Assembly: GCF_963678635.1 (NCBI RefSeq)
Contig: NC_087069.1
Location: 3,672,166 to 3,736,165 of the forward strand
Source of the DNA: Symsagittifera roscoffensis
Lineage: Eukaryota > Xenacoelomorpha > Acoela > Convolutidae
Length of the DNA: 64,000 bases
Direction: 5' to 3'
In this document: positions 40,177 to 53,056 of the stretch, one piece after another
How positions within the stretch are numbered: position 1 is the stretch's first letter
Layout of the letters: each line of letters starts with the position of its first letter
Position numbers and translations under genes: made by a program
Notes under the pieces: generated by a model
Told to the model about the DNA's origin: nothing
The model's database searches: none
Seen by the model: only the letters and a program-made list of their open reading frames with translations

Positions 40177-41425
40177 ATCAAGCAAAAATTCTACAGAGTA
40201 CATGATGTTGCTGTTTTGCACTGAGAAGATCAATTTGAATAATAGGTTGAGTAAAAGATACAGAGTAAAGAGAACGATGGATTTTCAGTTGAGAGGGAGG
40301 TATATACCGGTGTTTAATTTGAAACTACTGTATTTAGAGCTGAGAGAGGAGGTAGTTGACGGAAGTTAAGTTGAGAATAAAATGTTTTTTGGTTAAAAAA
40401 GAGGGTTACCTTCAACTCGAGCGTGTATGTTTAACCAACCAGAATAGATTTTCTTTATTTGGATTGTAGTCGTGTTCAATCAGATTTGAGCCTCCTTTTT
40501 TGGAGTCGTCTCCAATCGCAAAAAAATTCCATTTTATCTACTTTTACATATTGTCGTTTCCAAGCACAAAATGTTCATTTTTATTCTAGTTGCCGTATCC
40601 AATCTGAAGATCCTTCTAACGAGTTAAATCTTCCAATTAGGTGAAAATACACACAAAGGCAATCGCAAAAATGAATGACCAAATGTTGTTTGCTGTGAAA
40701 ATAAGAAAAATTACCAATATAAGTAAGAAATGAGAGAAAATTTGAACGAGTAGCATCTCTGTAAGCTTTCTCATCAAACCAATTAAATTTTTTGTATGTA
40801 ATTCATAAAAAATTGCTGATTTTTGAATATATTGTCAAGTTCTTTGATTTTGATGTAGTTTTGAGTGAATAGCTCAAAATTGATGAGTTTATCAAAGCAA
40901 ATCTTCGGAAATCTTATTGCAAACCTGACCAAGCAAGTTTTTGAACTTTGAAAAACTTTACAGAAAGGAGGAAAAGAGAAGTTTGCTGGGTAGTTTTCAC
41001 AAATTTGGGAATCGTTTAAAGAATAAAAACAGTCATTTTTGTATTATTGTATGACTTTTTTATAACTTCAAATTTTCTAAAATAAATCAATTTTTTTTCC
41101 TTGTGATCGCAAACTGCCTACGCAAATTGTGGATCAAAAGTAAACTTTTTGATTGACTGAGATTCCCTAAAAAGACCTTTACTTAGTCGGTGAACTCTAT
41201 TTTGGAGATTATAAACAACCAAAAATTGTGAAAAAAGTAAGAATCTACATCTATTTCATCAATGAGGAAATCAAACGAAACGTTTTCTTTTTTCTTGAAG
41301 AGTAACGCGAAGAAGTTAAAATCATTTATTGTTGACTTTTTTCAAAAATCATTATTTTTGATCCAAAGTTATGTCTAGAAACTGCAGAATTCTGATTGGT
41401 TGATTTTCTAAAATGAAAAAATTCT
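40177..41425. other. Intergenic region between divergent Polinton genes
   Basis: About 1.25 kb, AT-rich, no supported gene. With the CRE-like array next to it this is the probable bidirectional control region. Confidence 0.5.
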
Positions 41426-41590
41426 TGAAGTCATCACCATAAGAGGAAAATTTCGAGGATGGTGACGTCAATTCTATTTATAAATTGACGTCATTATCAT
41501 AAAGAGAAAATTGCGTAGGCGGTGACGACACTTCTATTCGAAGAATGACGTCATGACCATAAGAGGATAATTGCGTAGGCGATGACGTCA
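41426..41590. promoter_or_regulatory. 60-bp tandem repeats with TGACGTCA palindromes
   Basis: Perfect TGACGTCA sites lie at 41463, 41486, 41546 and 41583. One-mismatch versions are at 41426 (TGAAGTCA) and 41523 (TGACGACA). Spacing alternates 37 and 23 bp, giving a 60-bp period and about three units. TGACGTCA is the CREB/ATF site. Within a unit the two sites form an inverted repeat (TGACGTCAATT...AATTGACGTCA). The array lies 240 bp before the polymerase frames. Confidence 0.7.
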
Positions 41591-41829
41591 TTGTTAGTTA
41601 CACTTATTTTATTGGATTAAATTATGATTTTGTTTGCCAAGCAAAAACATTCAATTGAATTCTACTTCAAATTTTACAATTTGTTTGTTCGTGAAAAGCA
41701 AAAGTAAGTTTTTTATTCGATTGGTATTAGAGTTTTTGAATTTGGAACATTTCCAAAGTCCCAGTTTTCATTTTTCTGTTTTTTAGACACCCCTGCCATT
41801 AATCAAAACGAGAAAGAGAAGTCTGGAGA

Positions 41830-42156
41830 TTGTGGAATTATGTACATTTGCCAAAAAGTAGCTCGACATCGAAAAAATGTGAAAAACAAAAGGAACATAC
41901 GTGTCCAAGCTTCAATTTTATACAAAGAGCAAAGAGGAGTTCAACCACCATGCCGTCAAGAAGCATGCTCAACCAAGTTCTAAGCTGTCGACGGTTTTTT
42001 CTTCTTGTGAACAAGAGTTCCAAAGTTACTACTCTCTTCAAGAACATCAGAGAAAGGAAAACGGAGCAACGAAAACCTAGTGATACGGTGGCCGAATTGA
42101 ACAAGACTAAGGAGGAAAAATTGGTAGATGGTGAAAAATTTGAAGGAGGAAATTAG
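41830..42156 (+). CDS. Basic ORF before the polymerase
   Basis: A 108-codon frame rich in Lys, Arg and Ser, directly before and in another frame from the polymerase N-terminal block. It may be the broken start of the polymerase or a separate small gene. No domain is recognised. Confidence 0.3.
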   Translation: MWNYVHLPKSSSTSKKCEKQKEHTCPSFNFIQRAKRSSTTMPSRSMLNQVLSCRRFFLLVNKSSKVTTLFKNIRERKTEQRKPSDTVAELNKTKEEKLVDGEKFEGGN

Positions 42157-42168
42157 TGCTTGTCAACA

Positions 42169-45100
42169 TTTTGGGTGATACGGAGAAGGAAAACGGGAAA
42201 CATAAGGTAATTAATTTCCAAATGTCCAAATTAGATACTAAAATAATCAACGAGAAACTTGAAGAGGTCTTCAACAAGCTCAATTCTGCCGCTAAAATCA
42301 ACATTGCTCTGGGTTTTGTTCTTCAAAACTTTGAGACTGGTAAATATCGACAATTCTACGCCCATAAAAACAATTGTTTGTTTGAAAAGTTTCATTTGCT
42401 ATGTACTAAAGCAGACTCGGTAACCAATAAAAGAAAAGTAGAAAAATATGATATTGTGGAGCAATGTACCCAGGAACGTCAGAACACAAATTGGAATTTC
42501 AAGATGTTTACTAACATTACAATTTTTGCTGCTTTGCTTAAAAACACTTCAATGTGATGTCCGGACTCTGTCCTACCCGAACCTTTACTAAGACATACGC
42601 AAGTGAATTGTCTTTTTTCTAACAAAGACAAGGAATCATACAAAGATCATCTGTGTCTTTTCCGCGCATTGGCCTTGTACATGAATGGACACATTGATCT
42701 CGACTCTCACACTTCTTGATACTCTATTGATTTTTGTATGAAATTCAGGTTAAGATCTTAAGAATTTTCGTGGAGTTTCTGTAAAAGACTTACCTGTTGT
42801 CGAGGAAATTGTGCAGAGAAACATTTTCAAATACGGTTTCGTATCCAAGAAGGTGAATATGTCGGAGAACTAGCTCGACGAAGTGTTGGAAAATTTGATA
42901 AAACAGTTAAATTACTGAGATTTAACAATCATATCATTCATACAAATGATATAGATAGTTTCCTCAAGTGCTTTCGATGCCCTAGCTGAGACACCTTCTT
43001 CAATAAATCTGACAATTTTAACTAACATCATCTGAGATGCAAGGATCGAGTGAGACATGTTTACCCAAGAAGGTGTATCAGCTCCAAGAGACCTTGTTTG
43101 AAAAGCTAGAAGGTTTCAATCTTACAGTTTTTAGAGATGACAAGCTTTTCAATAATCTAGCAATTTCGATTTTGAATCGATTTGTGTTCCTAAAGAGGAA
43201 CTAAAAGAAACACAATCTACAAGCTGGATTGGAAAGCATGTTCCAATTTCAGTTTCTATACTATCGAATCTGATTGATAAAATAATCTTTTTGCAAAACA
43301 AATATCCACAGAACTAAATAATTGATTTTGCAAGCAGCCTCGAACTGTTGGCTGAAAAAAGTAGGCCGGAGATGAAAACGAAACTTCAAGATATTGAAGT
43401 GACTGTCAAAAAACGAGAGAAAAATAACTTCGATCAGCTGAACGAACGAGAGAAAAACTATTCATGCAACCAATTTGAGTTTGAAGACGAATGCTTTGAA
43501 GACTGGGAAGAAGCTGACCTCTCAAGACAATTCTTGCGAATTCAGAAAATGAGCTCATTGATTTGAAACAACACCTGGAAATATATGTAAATACTTAACC
43601 TGTTTATGGATTTAATTGTGGTGTATTTGTTTTGATTTTGATCAATTTCTTCCTAATTCCCTATTTGATTCACGATAAAGAATAAGAAACATCAGTCATC
43701 AAAAAGCAAACAATTTCTTTTCCTTCAAGTTTGGAGATGTACAAATTTTCGACATAATGAAATTTCTAGGTGGGACAACTACTCTGGACTTTTTCTCAAC
43801 GCCTATAAGCTAGCGAAACCAAAAAATTCTCTCCCTATGAGTAGTTTGATAACCCAGACAAACTTGATTTTCCAGAAATGCCACCGTATGAAATTTTTTC
43901 AGTAAACTTAGTAACAACAAACTTAGAAACAAGTTGAGAAAGAGTGGGATTCAAAAACAACCTGCTCTGAAAAATCTCCAAATCAAGACTGTGCCTCCAT
44001 CTGGTTTGGATAAAAAAAAATTACCTACAAGAGACTTGGAAGAAAAACGGAATGACTCTCTTCAAAGACTTTTTGCTGTAGTACAATAACAAGGATGTAG
44101 TTCCAAACCTGAAAACAATGCAAAAAACGATTCAGTTTTATAAAAACAAGGAGATCGATATGTTAAAAATTGGATGTACTCTTCAAAATCTAGCAAGCGT
44201 ATGTCTACACAAATCTACAAATTACAAATTTTATCCATTTTGCGAAAGTGATTAAAATTTGTGTGAAAAAATAAGAGAAGACATGACTGGTGGACCTTGG
44301 GTTGTTTTCATTTTGGTGGATACGGAGATGGAAAATGGGAAACATAAGGTATTTAACTTCCAAATGTCCAAGTTAGATACTAAAATAATCAACGAGAAAC
44401 TTGAAGAGGTCTTCAACAAGCTCAATTCTGCCGCTAAAATCAACATTGCTCTGGGTTTTGTTCTTCAAAACTTTGAGACTGGTGAATATCGACAATTCTA
44501 CGCCCATGAAAACAATTGTTTGTTTGAAAGGTTTCATTTGCTATGTACTAAAGCAGACTCGATAACAATTAAAAGAAAAGTAGAAAAATATGATATTGTG
44601 GAGCAATGTACCCAGGAACGGCAGAACACAAATTGGAATTTCAAGATGATTACTAACGTTACAATTTTTGCTGCTTTGCTTAAAAACACTTCAATGTGAT
44701 GTCCGGACTCTGTCCTACCCGATCCTTTACTAAGACATACGCAAGTGAACTGTCTTTTTTCTAACAAAGACAAGGAATCATACAAAGATCATCTGTGTCT
44801 TTTCCGCGCATTGGCCATGTACATGAATGGTCACATTGATCTCGACTCTCACACTTCTAGATACTCTATTAATTTTTGTATGAAAATCAGGTTAAGATCT
44901 TAAGAATTTTCGTGGAGTTTCTGTAAAAGACTTACCTGTTGTCGAGGATATTGTGCAGAGAAACGTTTTCAAATACGGTTTCGTATCCAAGAAGGTGAAT
45001 ATGTCGGAGAACTAGCTAGACGAAGTATTGGAAAATTTGATAAAACAGTTTAATTACTGAGATTTAACAATCATATCATTCATACAAATGATATAGATAG

Positions 45101-46452
45101 TTTCCTCAAGTGCTTTCGATGCCCTAGCTGAGACACCTTCTTCAATAAATCTGACAATTTCAACTAACATCACCTGAGATGCAAGGATCGAGTGAGACAT
45201 GTTTACCCAAGGAAGGTGTATCAGCTCCGCGAGACCTTGTTTGAAAAGCTAGAAGGTTTCAATCTTCCAGTTTTTAGAGATAACAAGCTTTTCAATAAAT
45301 CTAGCAGTTTCGATTTTGAATCGATTTCTGTTCTTAAAGAGGAACTAAAAGAAACACAATCTACAAGCTGGATTGGAAAGCAAGTTCCAATTTCAGTTTC
45401 TATACTATCGAATCTGATTGATAAAATAATTTTTTTGCAAAACAAATATCCACAGAACTAAATAATTGATTTTGCAAGCAGCCTCGAACTGTTGGCTGAA
45501 AAAAGTAGGCTGGAGATGAAAACGAAACTTCAAGATATTGAAGTGACTGTCAATAAACGAGAGAAAAATAACTTCGATCAGCTGAACGAACGAGATAAAA
45601 ACTATTCATGCAACCAATTTGAGTTTGAAGACGAATGCTTTGAAGACTGGGAAGAAGCTGGCCTCTCAAGACAATTCTTGAGAATTCAGAAAATGAGCTC
45701 ATTGATTTGAAACAACACCTGGAGAGATATGTAAATACCTAACCTGTTTTTGGATTTAATTGTGGTGTATTTGTTTCAATTTTGCTCAATTCCTTCCTAA
45801 TTCCCTATTTGATTCACGATAAAGAATAAGAAACATCAGTCATCAAAAAGCAAACAATTTCTTTTCCTTCAAGTTTGGAGATGTACAATTTTTCGACATC
45901 ATGAAATTTCTGGGTGGGACAACTACTTTGGACTTTTTCTCAACGCCTATAAGCTAGCGAAACCAAAAAATTCTCTCCCTATGAGTAGTTTGATAACCCA
46001 GACAAACTTGATTTTCCCGATTTGCCACCGTATGAAATTTTTTCAGTAAACTTAGTAACAACAAACTTAGAAACAAGTTGAGAAAGAGTGGGTTTGAAAA
46101 ACAACCTGCTCTGAAAAATCTCCAAATCAAGACTGTGCCTCCATCTGGTTTGGATAAAAAAATTACCTACAAGAGACTTGGAAGAAAAACGGAATGACTC
46201 TCTTCAAAGACTTTTTGCAGTAGTACAATAACAAGGATGTAGTTCCAACCCTGAAAGCAAAGCAAAAAACGATTCAGTTTTATAAAAACAAGGAGATCGA
46301 TATGTTAAAAATTGGATGTACTCTTCAAAATCTAGCAAGCGTATGTCTACACATATCGACAAATTACAAGTTTCATCCATTTTGCGAAAGTGATTAAAAT
46401 TTGTGTGGAAAAGTTAGAGAAGACATGACTGGTGGACCTTGGATTGTTTTCA
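42169..46452 (+). repeat. 2,142-bp tandem duplication of the polB N-terminal block
   Basis: CATAAGGT at 42201 recurs at 44343 and MC-x-K-[I/V]-REDMTGGPW at 44259 recurs at 46401. Both pairs are 2,142 bp apart. Copy 1 is 42169-44310 and copy 2 is 44311-46452. The junction near 44310 joins GGPW-V-V-F of the later part to the beginning of the block. Copy 1 has a one-base loss in the exonuclease region (near 43155) relative to copy 2. Confidence 0.9.
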
Positions 46453-46785
46453 CTCGAAAAGCTTTAGCTGATGAGAGATTCAACAGAATTTCATCAAATA
46501 TATGCAAATTGATCGTTGGAAATGATGCAAGCCATTCCTACTCTTTCCCAATGTGTCAAGATAAGCCTACAGGACTGTACAGGAGATAGGAGTTTGACAC
46601 CGATATGCAGAAGTTTAAAGGTAGACATAAGCAATCTCGCAATTTTGAGAATTTTATCATCTCTTTCTAGCAGGAAACAAGATCAAAATGCAAAAAATTG
46701 AGAGCTTTTTCAGATCTGGAAAACAGAAGAAAATTGACTGTTTTAATGTGGACGTTGTTGTGATCACTGTAAGACAATATTCGAA

Positions 46786-49700
46786 GCAATGGGATGTTAC
46801 TACCACTTCCGTTCTTGTCAAGAAACTCATTCCTCCTTATCAGATCAGGATATTGGACGAGTTAATAAGAAGAGAGAGATGGATGATATGCGCCGAGAAC
46901 ACATCACGAGGAAAGGATACAAAGTTGAAGAAATATGGGAGTGTGAGTGGTGGGAAAGTTTCAAAACCAATGACAAGATCAAAAATCACGTCAGAACCCA
47001 CTTCCCCTACAAAATGCCGCTTTCTACAGACTCCCTTCTAGCAAAACTAAAAAATGGGTCTCTTTTTGAATATGCGCAGTGCGATTTAGTTGTTCCAGAT
47101 GAGCTAAAATCAAAATTTGCCAACTTTCCTCCAATTTTCGAAAAACCTTGAAGTTCAAAGAAATGATATTGAAGACTACATGAAAAACTATGCACTCGAG
47201 AACCAAATATTAAAACATCCTCAGATAATGCTGATATCTAGTTTCAAGCTAGAAAATGGAACTGTAATAACTCCTCTTTTCAACGTTTATCTGGAACTTG
47301 GAGTGCAGTGCACCAAAATTTACCGTTTTGTTCAAAATTCTCCTCGGAAATGCTTTAATAATTTCGTTCAATTAGTGGTTGAAGCTAGAAGAGAACGAGA
47401 TGAAAGCCCTTTGTCAGGAGTTGTAGCGGAAACTATGAAGCTTTTAGGCAATTCCTCTTATGGCTATCAGACGATGGATAGAACCAGGCATACAATTACG
47501 AAGTACCTAAGGATGAAAAAACTTATAAAGCGATCAATGAGCCATTGGTCAAAAAATTGAATATAGTTGAAAAAGACTTATATAAATTGGAGTTGTTGAA
47601 ATCAACCATTGAACACAGAGAACCCATCATTGTTGGATTTTTCATACTGCAGTATGCGAAACTGAGAATGTTGGAAATCTACTATATTTTCTTTGACAAG
47701 TTCTGTGATGAATTGATAATTTGAAGAGTTGGAAATGAATACAGACTCACTTTAATTAACACTCGCCGAAGAAAACTTATATGACTGTATCGAACCAGAA
47801 AAAAAGACATTTGGGAAAAACTGCTGGAAATTAATTGCTGAGATTCTTAAAGGCAGATACTCTTAAAGGCAGATAGCAATGGGATGTTACTAGCACTTCC
47901 GTTCTTGTCAATCCTCCTTTTCAGATCAGGATATTGGACGAGTTAATAAGAAGAGAGAGATGGATGATATACGCCGAGAATACATTAAAGAGAAAGGAAA
48001 CCAAATTGAAGAAATATAGGAGTGTGAGTGGTGGGAAAGTTTCAAAACCGCTGACAAGATCAAAAGTTATAATCATGTCAGAAACCATGTTCCCTACAAG
48101 AGACTTCTTTCTACAGACTTCTTTCCAGCGAAAAAAACTTGGATCCTTGTTTGGCTACGTTCAACGCGATTTAGTTGTTCCAGATGAACTGAAATCAAAA
48201 TTTGCCAAATTTTCTCCAATTTGCAACAAAACTGAGAATGGAAGAAAAGATATTGGAGACTACATGAAGAATCCTGCAATCGATCATGATATGTTAAAAC
48301 ATCCTCAGAGACTGCTGATATCTAGTTTCAAGTTAGAAAATGAAACAGTTATACTCCTCTTTTCAACTTTTATCTGGAACTTGGAGTGCAGTGCACCAAA
48401 ACTTACCGTTTTGTTCAAAATTCTCCCCGGAAATGCTTTAATAATTTCGTTCATTTAGTGGTTGAAGCGAGAAGAGAACGAGATGAAAGCCCTTTGTCGG
48501 GAGTTGTAGTGGAAACTAGGAAGCTTTAAGGCAATTCCTACTATGGATATCAGATGATGGATAGAACCAGGCAAACAATTACGAAGTATCTGAACGATGA
48601 AAAAACTTATAAAGCGATCAATGAGCCATTGGTCAAAAAATTGAATATAGTTGAAAAAGACTTATATAAATTGGAGTTGTTGAAATCAACCATTGAACAC
48701 AGAGAACCCATCATTGTTGGATTTTTCATACTGCAGTATGCGAAACTGAGAATGTTGGAAATCTACTATTTTTTCTTTGACAAGTTCTGTGATGAATTGA
48801 TAATTTGAAGAGTTGGAAATGAATACAGACTCACTTTAATTAACACTCGCCGAAGAAAACTTATATGACTGTATCCAACCAGAAAAAAAGACATTTGGGA
48901 AAAATTGCTGAAAATTAATTGCTGAGACTCTTAAAGGCAGATACTCTTAAAGGCAGATAGCAATGGGATATTACTAGCACTTCCGTTCTTGTCAATCCTC
49001 CTTTTCAGATCAGGATATTGGAAGAGTTAATAAGAAGAGAGAGATGGATGATATACGCCGAGAATACATTAAAGAGAAAGGAAACAAAGTTGAAGAAATA
49101 TAGGAGTGTGAGTGGTGGGAAAGTTTCAAAACCGCTGACAAGATCAAAAGTTATAATCATGTCAGAAACCATGTTCCCTACAGGAGACTTCTTTCTACAG
49201 ACTTCTTTCCAGCGAAAAAAAATTGGATCCTTTTTGGCTACGTTCAACGCGATTTAGTTGTTCCAGATGAACTGAAATCAAAATTTGCCAATTTCTCTCC
49301 AATTTGCAACAAAACTGAGAATGGAAGAAACGATATTGGAGACTACATGAAGAATCCTGCAATCGATCATGATATGTTAAAACATCCTCAGAGACTGCTG
49401 ATATCTAGTTTCAAGTTAGAAAATGAAACAGTTATACTCCTCTTTTCAACTTTTATCTGGAACTTGGAGTGCAGTGCACCAAAAATTACCGTTTTGTTCA
49501 AAATTCTCCGCGGAAATGCTTTAATCATTTCGTTCATTTAGTGGTTGAAGCGAGAAGAGAACGAGATGAAAGCCCTTTGTCGGGAGTTGTAGTGGAAACT
49601 AGGAAGCTTTAAGGCAATTCCTACTATGGATATCAGATGATGGATAGAACCAGGCAAACAATTACGAAGTATCTGAACGATGAAAAAACTTATAAAGCGA

Positions 49701-50018
49701 TCATTGAACCATTGGTCAAAATATTGATTATAGTTGAAAAAGACTTGTATAAGTTGGAGTTGTTGAAATCAACCATTGAACACAGAGAACCCATCATTGT
49801 TGGATTTTTCATACTGCAGTATGCGAAACTGAGAATGTTGGAAATCTACTAGATTTTCATTGACAAATTCTGTGAATTTGAAGAGTTGGAAATGATTACA
49901 GACTCACTTTAATTAACACTCGCCGAAGAAAACTTATATGTCTGTATCCAACCAGAAAAAAAGACATTTGCAAAAAATTGCTGGAAAATAATTGCAGAGA
50001 CTATTAAAGGCAGATACA
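46786..50018 (+). repeat. 1,083-bp tandem triplication of the polB C-terminal block
   Basis: GGGATGTTAC at 46791, 47881 and (as GGGATATTAC) 48964, and TATCAGAxGATGGATAG at 47465, 48548 and 49631, show a period of about 1,083-1,090. Units are about 46786-47877, 47878-48961 and 48962-50018. Junctions fall at TTAAAGGCAGATA followed by GCAATGGG. Copies 2 and 3 share changes absent from copy 1 (for example a stop in motif B), so they arose from one another later. Confidence 0.9.
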
Positions 50019-50378
50019 AAATCTAGTTTCTTCCCTCGAGCGTGTTACAGCATGCATGAAAAACATAACAAATGGGAGCCGAGACTTTTTAAAGGAAAAT
50101 TTAGGTGCACAAAATTGCAATTTTTATGTAGCAAGACATATTGCTGCTATAACTACAGGTCAAATAAAATCGATTTCAGTAGTAAAGGTTTGAACAAACG
50201 AGTTCTAGAAGATTCTGGAGACGGACCCATGTCAAAATACAGGAGAAAGTTCGATGAAGCAATCAACCCAACATCTACAATTAGAGGATTCAGAACCGTA
50301 AACCATATGGTGGCCACATATGGGCAAACAAAGAAAGGACTTAATTATTTTTATCCCAAAAAGACAAGTTCAAGATGA

Positions 50379-51658
50379 TGGACTTCATACAAAATCATTG
50401 AGCTTATAAGAACTGATGCAATGTAAAAAATTTATAACAATTGATGCAATGTATTAAACTTTTGTACAATGCAGTATTTTTTTGGTGTCTGATCATAAAA
50501 TTGCGGTAAATTTTAAATACGATGCACTGGGGTATATACTTTCTTTGTATTTAAGAAGTTTTGAAGTTTCAGTAGGTTTCAGCATAGTTTCACGTAGATA
50601 TTTTAAAATTAAGAGTATCTAATAAATTGTAAGAGGTTTACTTACAACAAACCTTATCGTGTTTTGAAGTTTTTTTGAAAAATTTTCATTTTTTTTTTGA
50701 TGAAAATTCTAAGGTTTTGCCCAAAAACTTTTACCACTTACTTACCATGAACCAAAAAACTAATTAATTAACCTTCATTCCACAAGCTACAAATAATTAA
50801 TTTTTGATTTTTACAAATAAGATACTAATCGCCAAAGTTTTTGCGAAGAAAAACTAGACATTTCCATACAAAATCTAAAAAAAAACTCGTTCTTCTTAGC
50901 ATTAACTTATCATCACACAAATCATGAAACCTTAACATTGGTATTCTCTATCCTAATACATTGTAGACTCTATATCCATTGTTATTACATAGCATGGAAG
51001 ACCGGAAATCTATATATTTCTTAATACTTGGGTTGTTCGCTTAAGCTCCAATATCTACTGCTGTTACATCATAATCTCCAATTAAGAAAATGCTTTTGTT
51101 TTCACTGTTTATAAAAAATAATGTCACAGACTGTTTTTTCAAGGAAGAGACCGGTGTGTCTAGATCTTGGCGAATAGGCAAGGTTCAAATGACCTTTTTT
51201 GATGAGCACATAAGCAAAACTCCATCAAAAAGTTCTAGGTAATGCTGTTATTAAGATGTTGTGTGTCATCAGTTAACATAGGATTGAGCCATGCATCAAA
51301 TTAAACCGCCTCCTCTAGAGTTTTTGTTTGATCTATCTTGTCTAGAAAACTGATAACTAGATTCATTCATCAATAAGCTTGAGGTGAAACTGGATTCAAA
51401 CCAATTTTTTGTTTTTCCATGTGTTGTATTTTCCCCAGATAATTTCAAGAAACTTTCGATGCTTTTGATTTTCTTGATTTTGCTTTGAATGCTTAGATGA
51501 TTAAATTTCTTAAATTTTAAAATTTGCTTTGCTTTTAACTTGTTTCGTAAAAACTTAGAATGGGTTCAGGGTTGCTATGAATGTCTCCGCACATCAACAG
51601 TTTCTCGATAAGTGAATTTCTTAAAGAAAGTTTTCATAGAAATAAAAAAAAATAGCAT
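50379..51658. other. AT-rich region without supported gene
   Basis: No frame with a recognisable domain. The right end of the Polinton should lie here, but I could not find a terminal inverted repeat partner. Confidence 0.45.
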
Positions 51659-51839
51659 TTACGAGGCCAAACTGTGCATTTTGTGCATTGTTAGCGGATT
51701 CCGCATCAAGGACGCTCCCTATGTTCTTCTTTTGTTCATTCATTTTCTTTGATCGTTCCGACAAACTTTTAACATATTTAAAGATTTGTCTTTGGAATCC
51801 AGGAACATACAGACACAAGTGCACAGTTTGGCCTCGTAA
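51659..51839. mobile_element. 181-bp MITE-like element with perfect 19-bp inverted repeats
   Basis: The ends at 51659-51677 and 51821-51839 are perfect inverted repeats (TTACGAGGCCAAACTGTGC and its complement). A related left part occurs again at 52608-52680 (CATTACGAGACCAAACTGTGC onwards), with the neighbouring GGATTCCGCAxCAAGGAC also shared. A non-autonomous DNA transposon is the simplest reading. No transposase is present. The frames overlapping it on both strands are not supported as genes. Confidence 0.55.
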
Positions 51840-52607
51840 TGAGGGCGTGAATGAAATATCTTCTGTAGTTGTTGTTTTTGTTAAGTCGATGTGGCTCTCC
51901 GGCGTTCCACTGGAATTTAACAAGCGGAAAATGAGATCACCTAACAGAGTCAGAAACACTAGACTTTAAGCGAGTGTAAATATTTTTACTGCAAACAAAC
52001 ATTATCAAATTTCATTTTTTTTTCGTTCAAATATTAAAAAAATCGATTATTTTCTTTCGAAATTGGTTCGTTGAAATACTGAGATAAGTGAGCCATAGAA
52101 TTTTTTTAATGGGCAATTTTTCTAGGCAGCGCCGAGTTCTGTTTTAGCAGAACGTGGATCCACTTTGTTTGGATGACTTTTGGATGATATGGAAATTTGA
52201 AAATTGGAGTGCTATTGAAACTAACAATGTTGTTGTTAATTCTCTAATTACTAGTGATCAGAGTATCAGTTAAATCAAAGTAATCTAAGTTTACCTCCTG
52301 TATGAGTTTTGAATCTTTCCATGCTTTCCTAACCTTGGTTTATCAAGGTCAGCACATTGGGAACTTTTTCAAACAAAACTCTCAGTTGGTATGTCTTATC
52401 CCAGAGTAGGCTTTCTTAGATATCAAATGCATTAATGTTAAAACTTTAGTAACAGTTATAATAAAATGGCGACTGATAATTCAAAACTGACTGAAACTTT
52501 CTTTGTACTTTTTTAGCTTGGTGTTATTGTGATGACAATTTTTTCGTTGGTCCAAAAGTTTCGCTAATGTTTTCTGGGACCACGAGTAGCCTTTCTCATG
52601 GCGGTCC

Positions 52608-52680
52608 ATTACGAGACCAAACTGTGCTTTTTGGGAAATGTTAGGTGGATTCCGCAACAAGGACACTCACTTTGTTATTC
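52608..52680. repeat. Partial second copy of the 51659 element
   Basis: The sequence TTACGAGACCAAACTGTGC...GGATTCCGCAACAAGGAC matches the left half of the 51659-51839 element with a few differences and then ends directly at the LTR at 52681. It may have been cut by that insertion. Confidence 0.5.
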
Positions 52681-53056
52681 TGAGTTATGACCTTTGGCCT
52701 GTACCCATAGAGTAATTTCAGATAAGGTACACCGCATGTTCGTCTCGCTGTCTTATTTTCGGCCGGATAGATTCGTGCAACTTTTTAGTCTAATACCAAA
52801 TTTAAGCCTACTTTTATATCTCCTAGTCTCGATAGATCTTCGCGAGTTAGTTCTTGGAGTTTATCCAGAAGGAGAACAATTGTATACTAAGATTTATTCA
52901 AATTGTTCCGGTGCTGAAACTACAAGTATTTTCAGCACTTACCAATAAGTGTCAATGTCAGAGATGGAATATGATTGGTCAGTTAGTAATATGTTATAGA
53001 GACGATTTTATCAAAAATATAATTGGTTTTTAAATACTTGTTTAGAACTGGCTCCA
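52681..53056 (-). repeat. LTR of the giant-element family, copy C
   Basis: TGAGTTATG to GGCTCCA, 376 bp, with the family core (GTAATTTCAGATAAGGTACACCG) and a diverged version of the 13-bp inverted repeat at 52912-52939 with one unpaired position. It is the 3' LTR of the copy that runs to the N gap. Confidence 0.8.

Larger units (their letters stand above)
42156..50378 (+). pseudogene. polB: Polinton DNA polymerase B, rearranged
   Basis: Plus-strand fragments across many frames form a protein-primed-type family B DNA polymerase as found in Polintons. In order they show an N-terminal block with FVLQNFETG and LCLFRALALYMNG, the Exo I motif FDFES (45309-45323), palm motif A DASHSYSFPMC (about 46524), and motif B KLLGNSSYG (about 47438). 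A motif C remnant follows (about 47734), and the C-terminal end GFRTVNHMVATYG...YFYPKK ends at 50378. The N-terminal block occurs twice and the C-terminal block three times in tandem. Motif C reads MNTDSL or MITDSL, not x-DTDS, followed by a stop in all copies, so catalysis is lost. It would have replicated the Polinton DNA. Confidence 0.85.
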
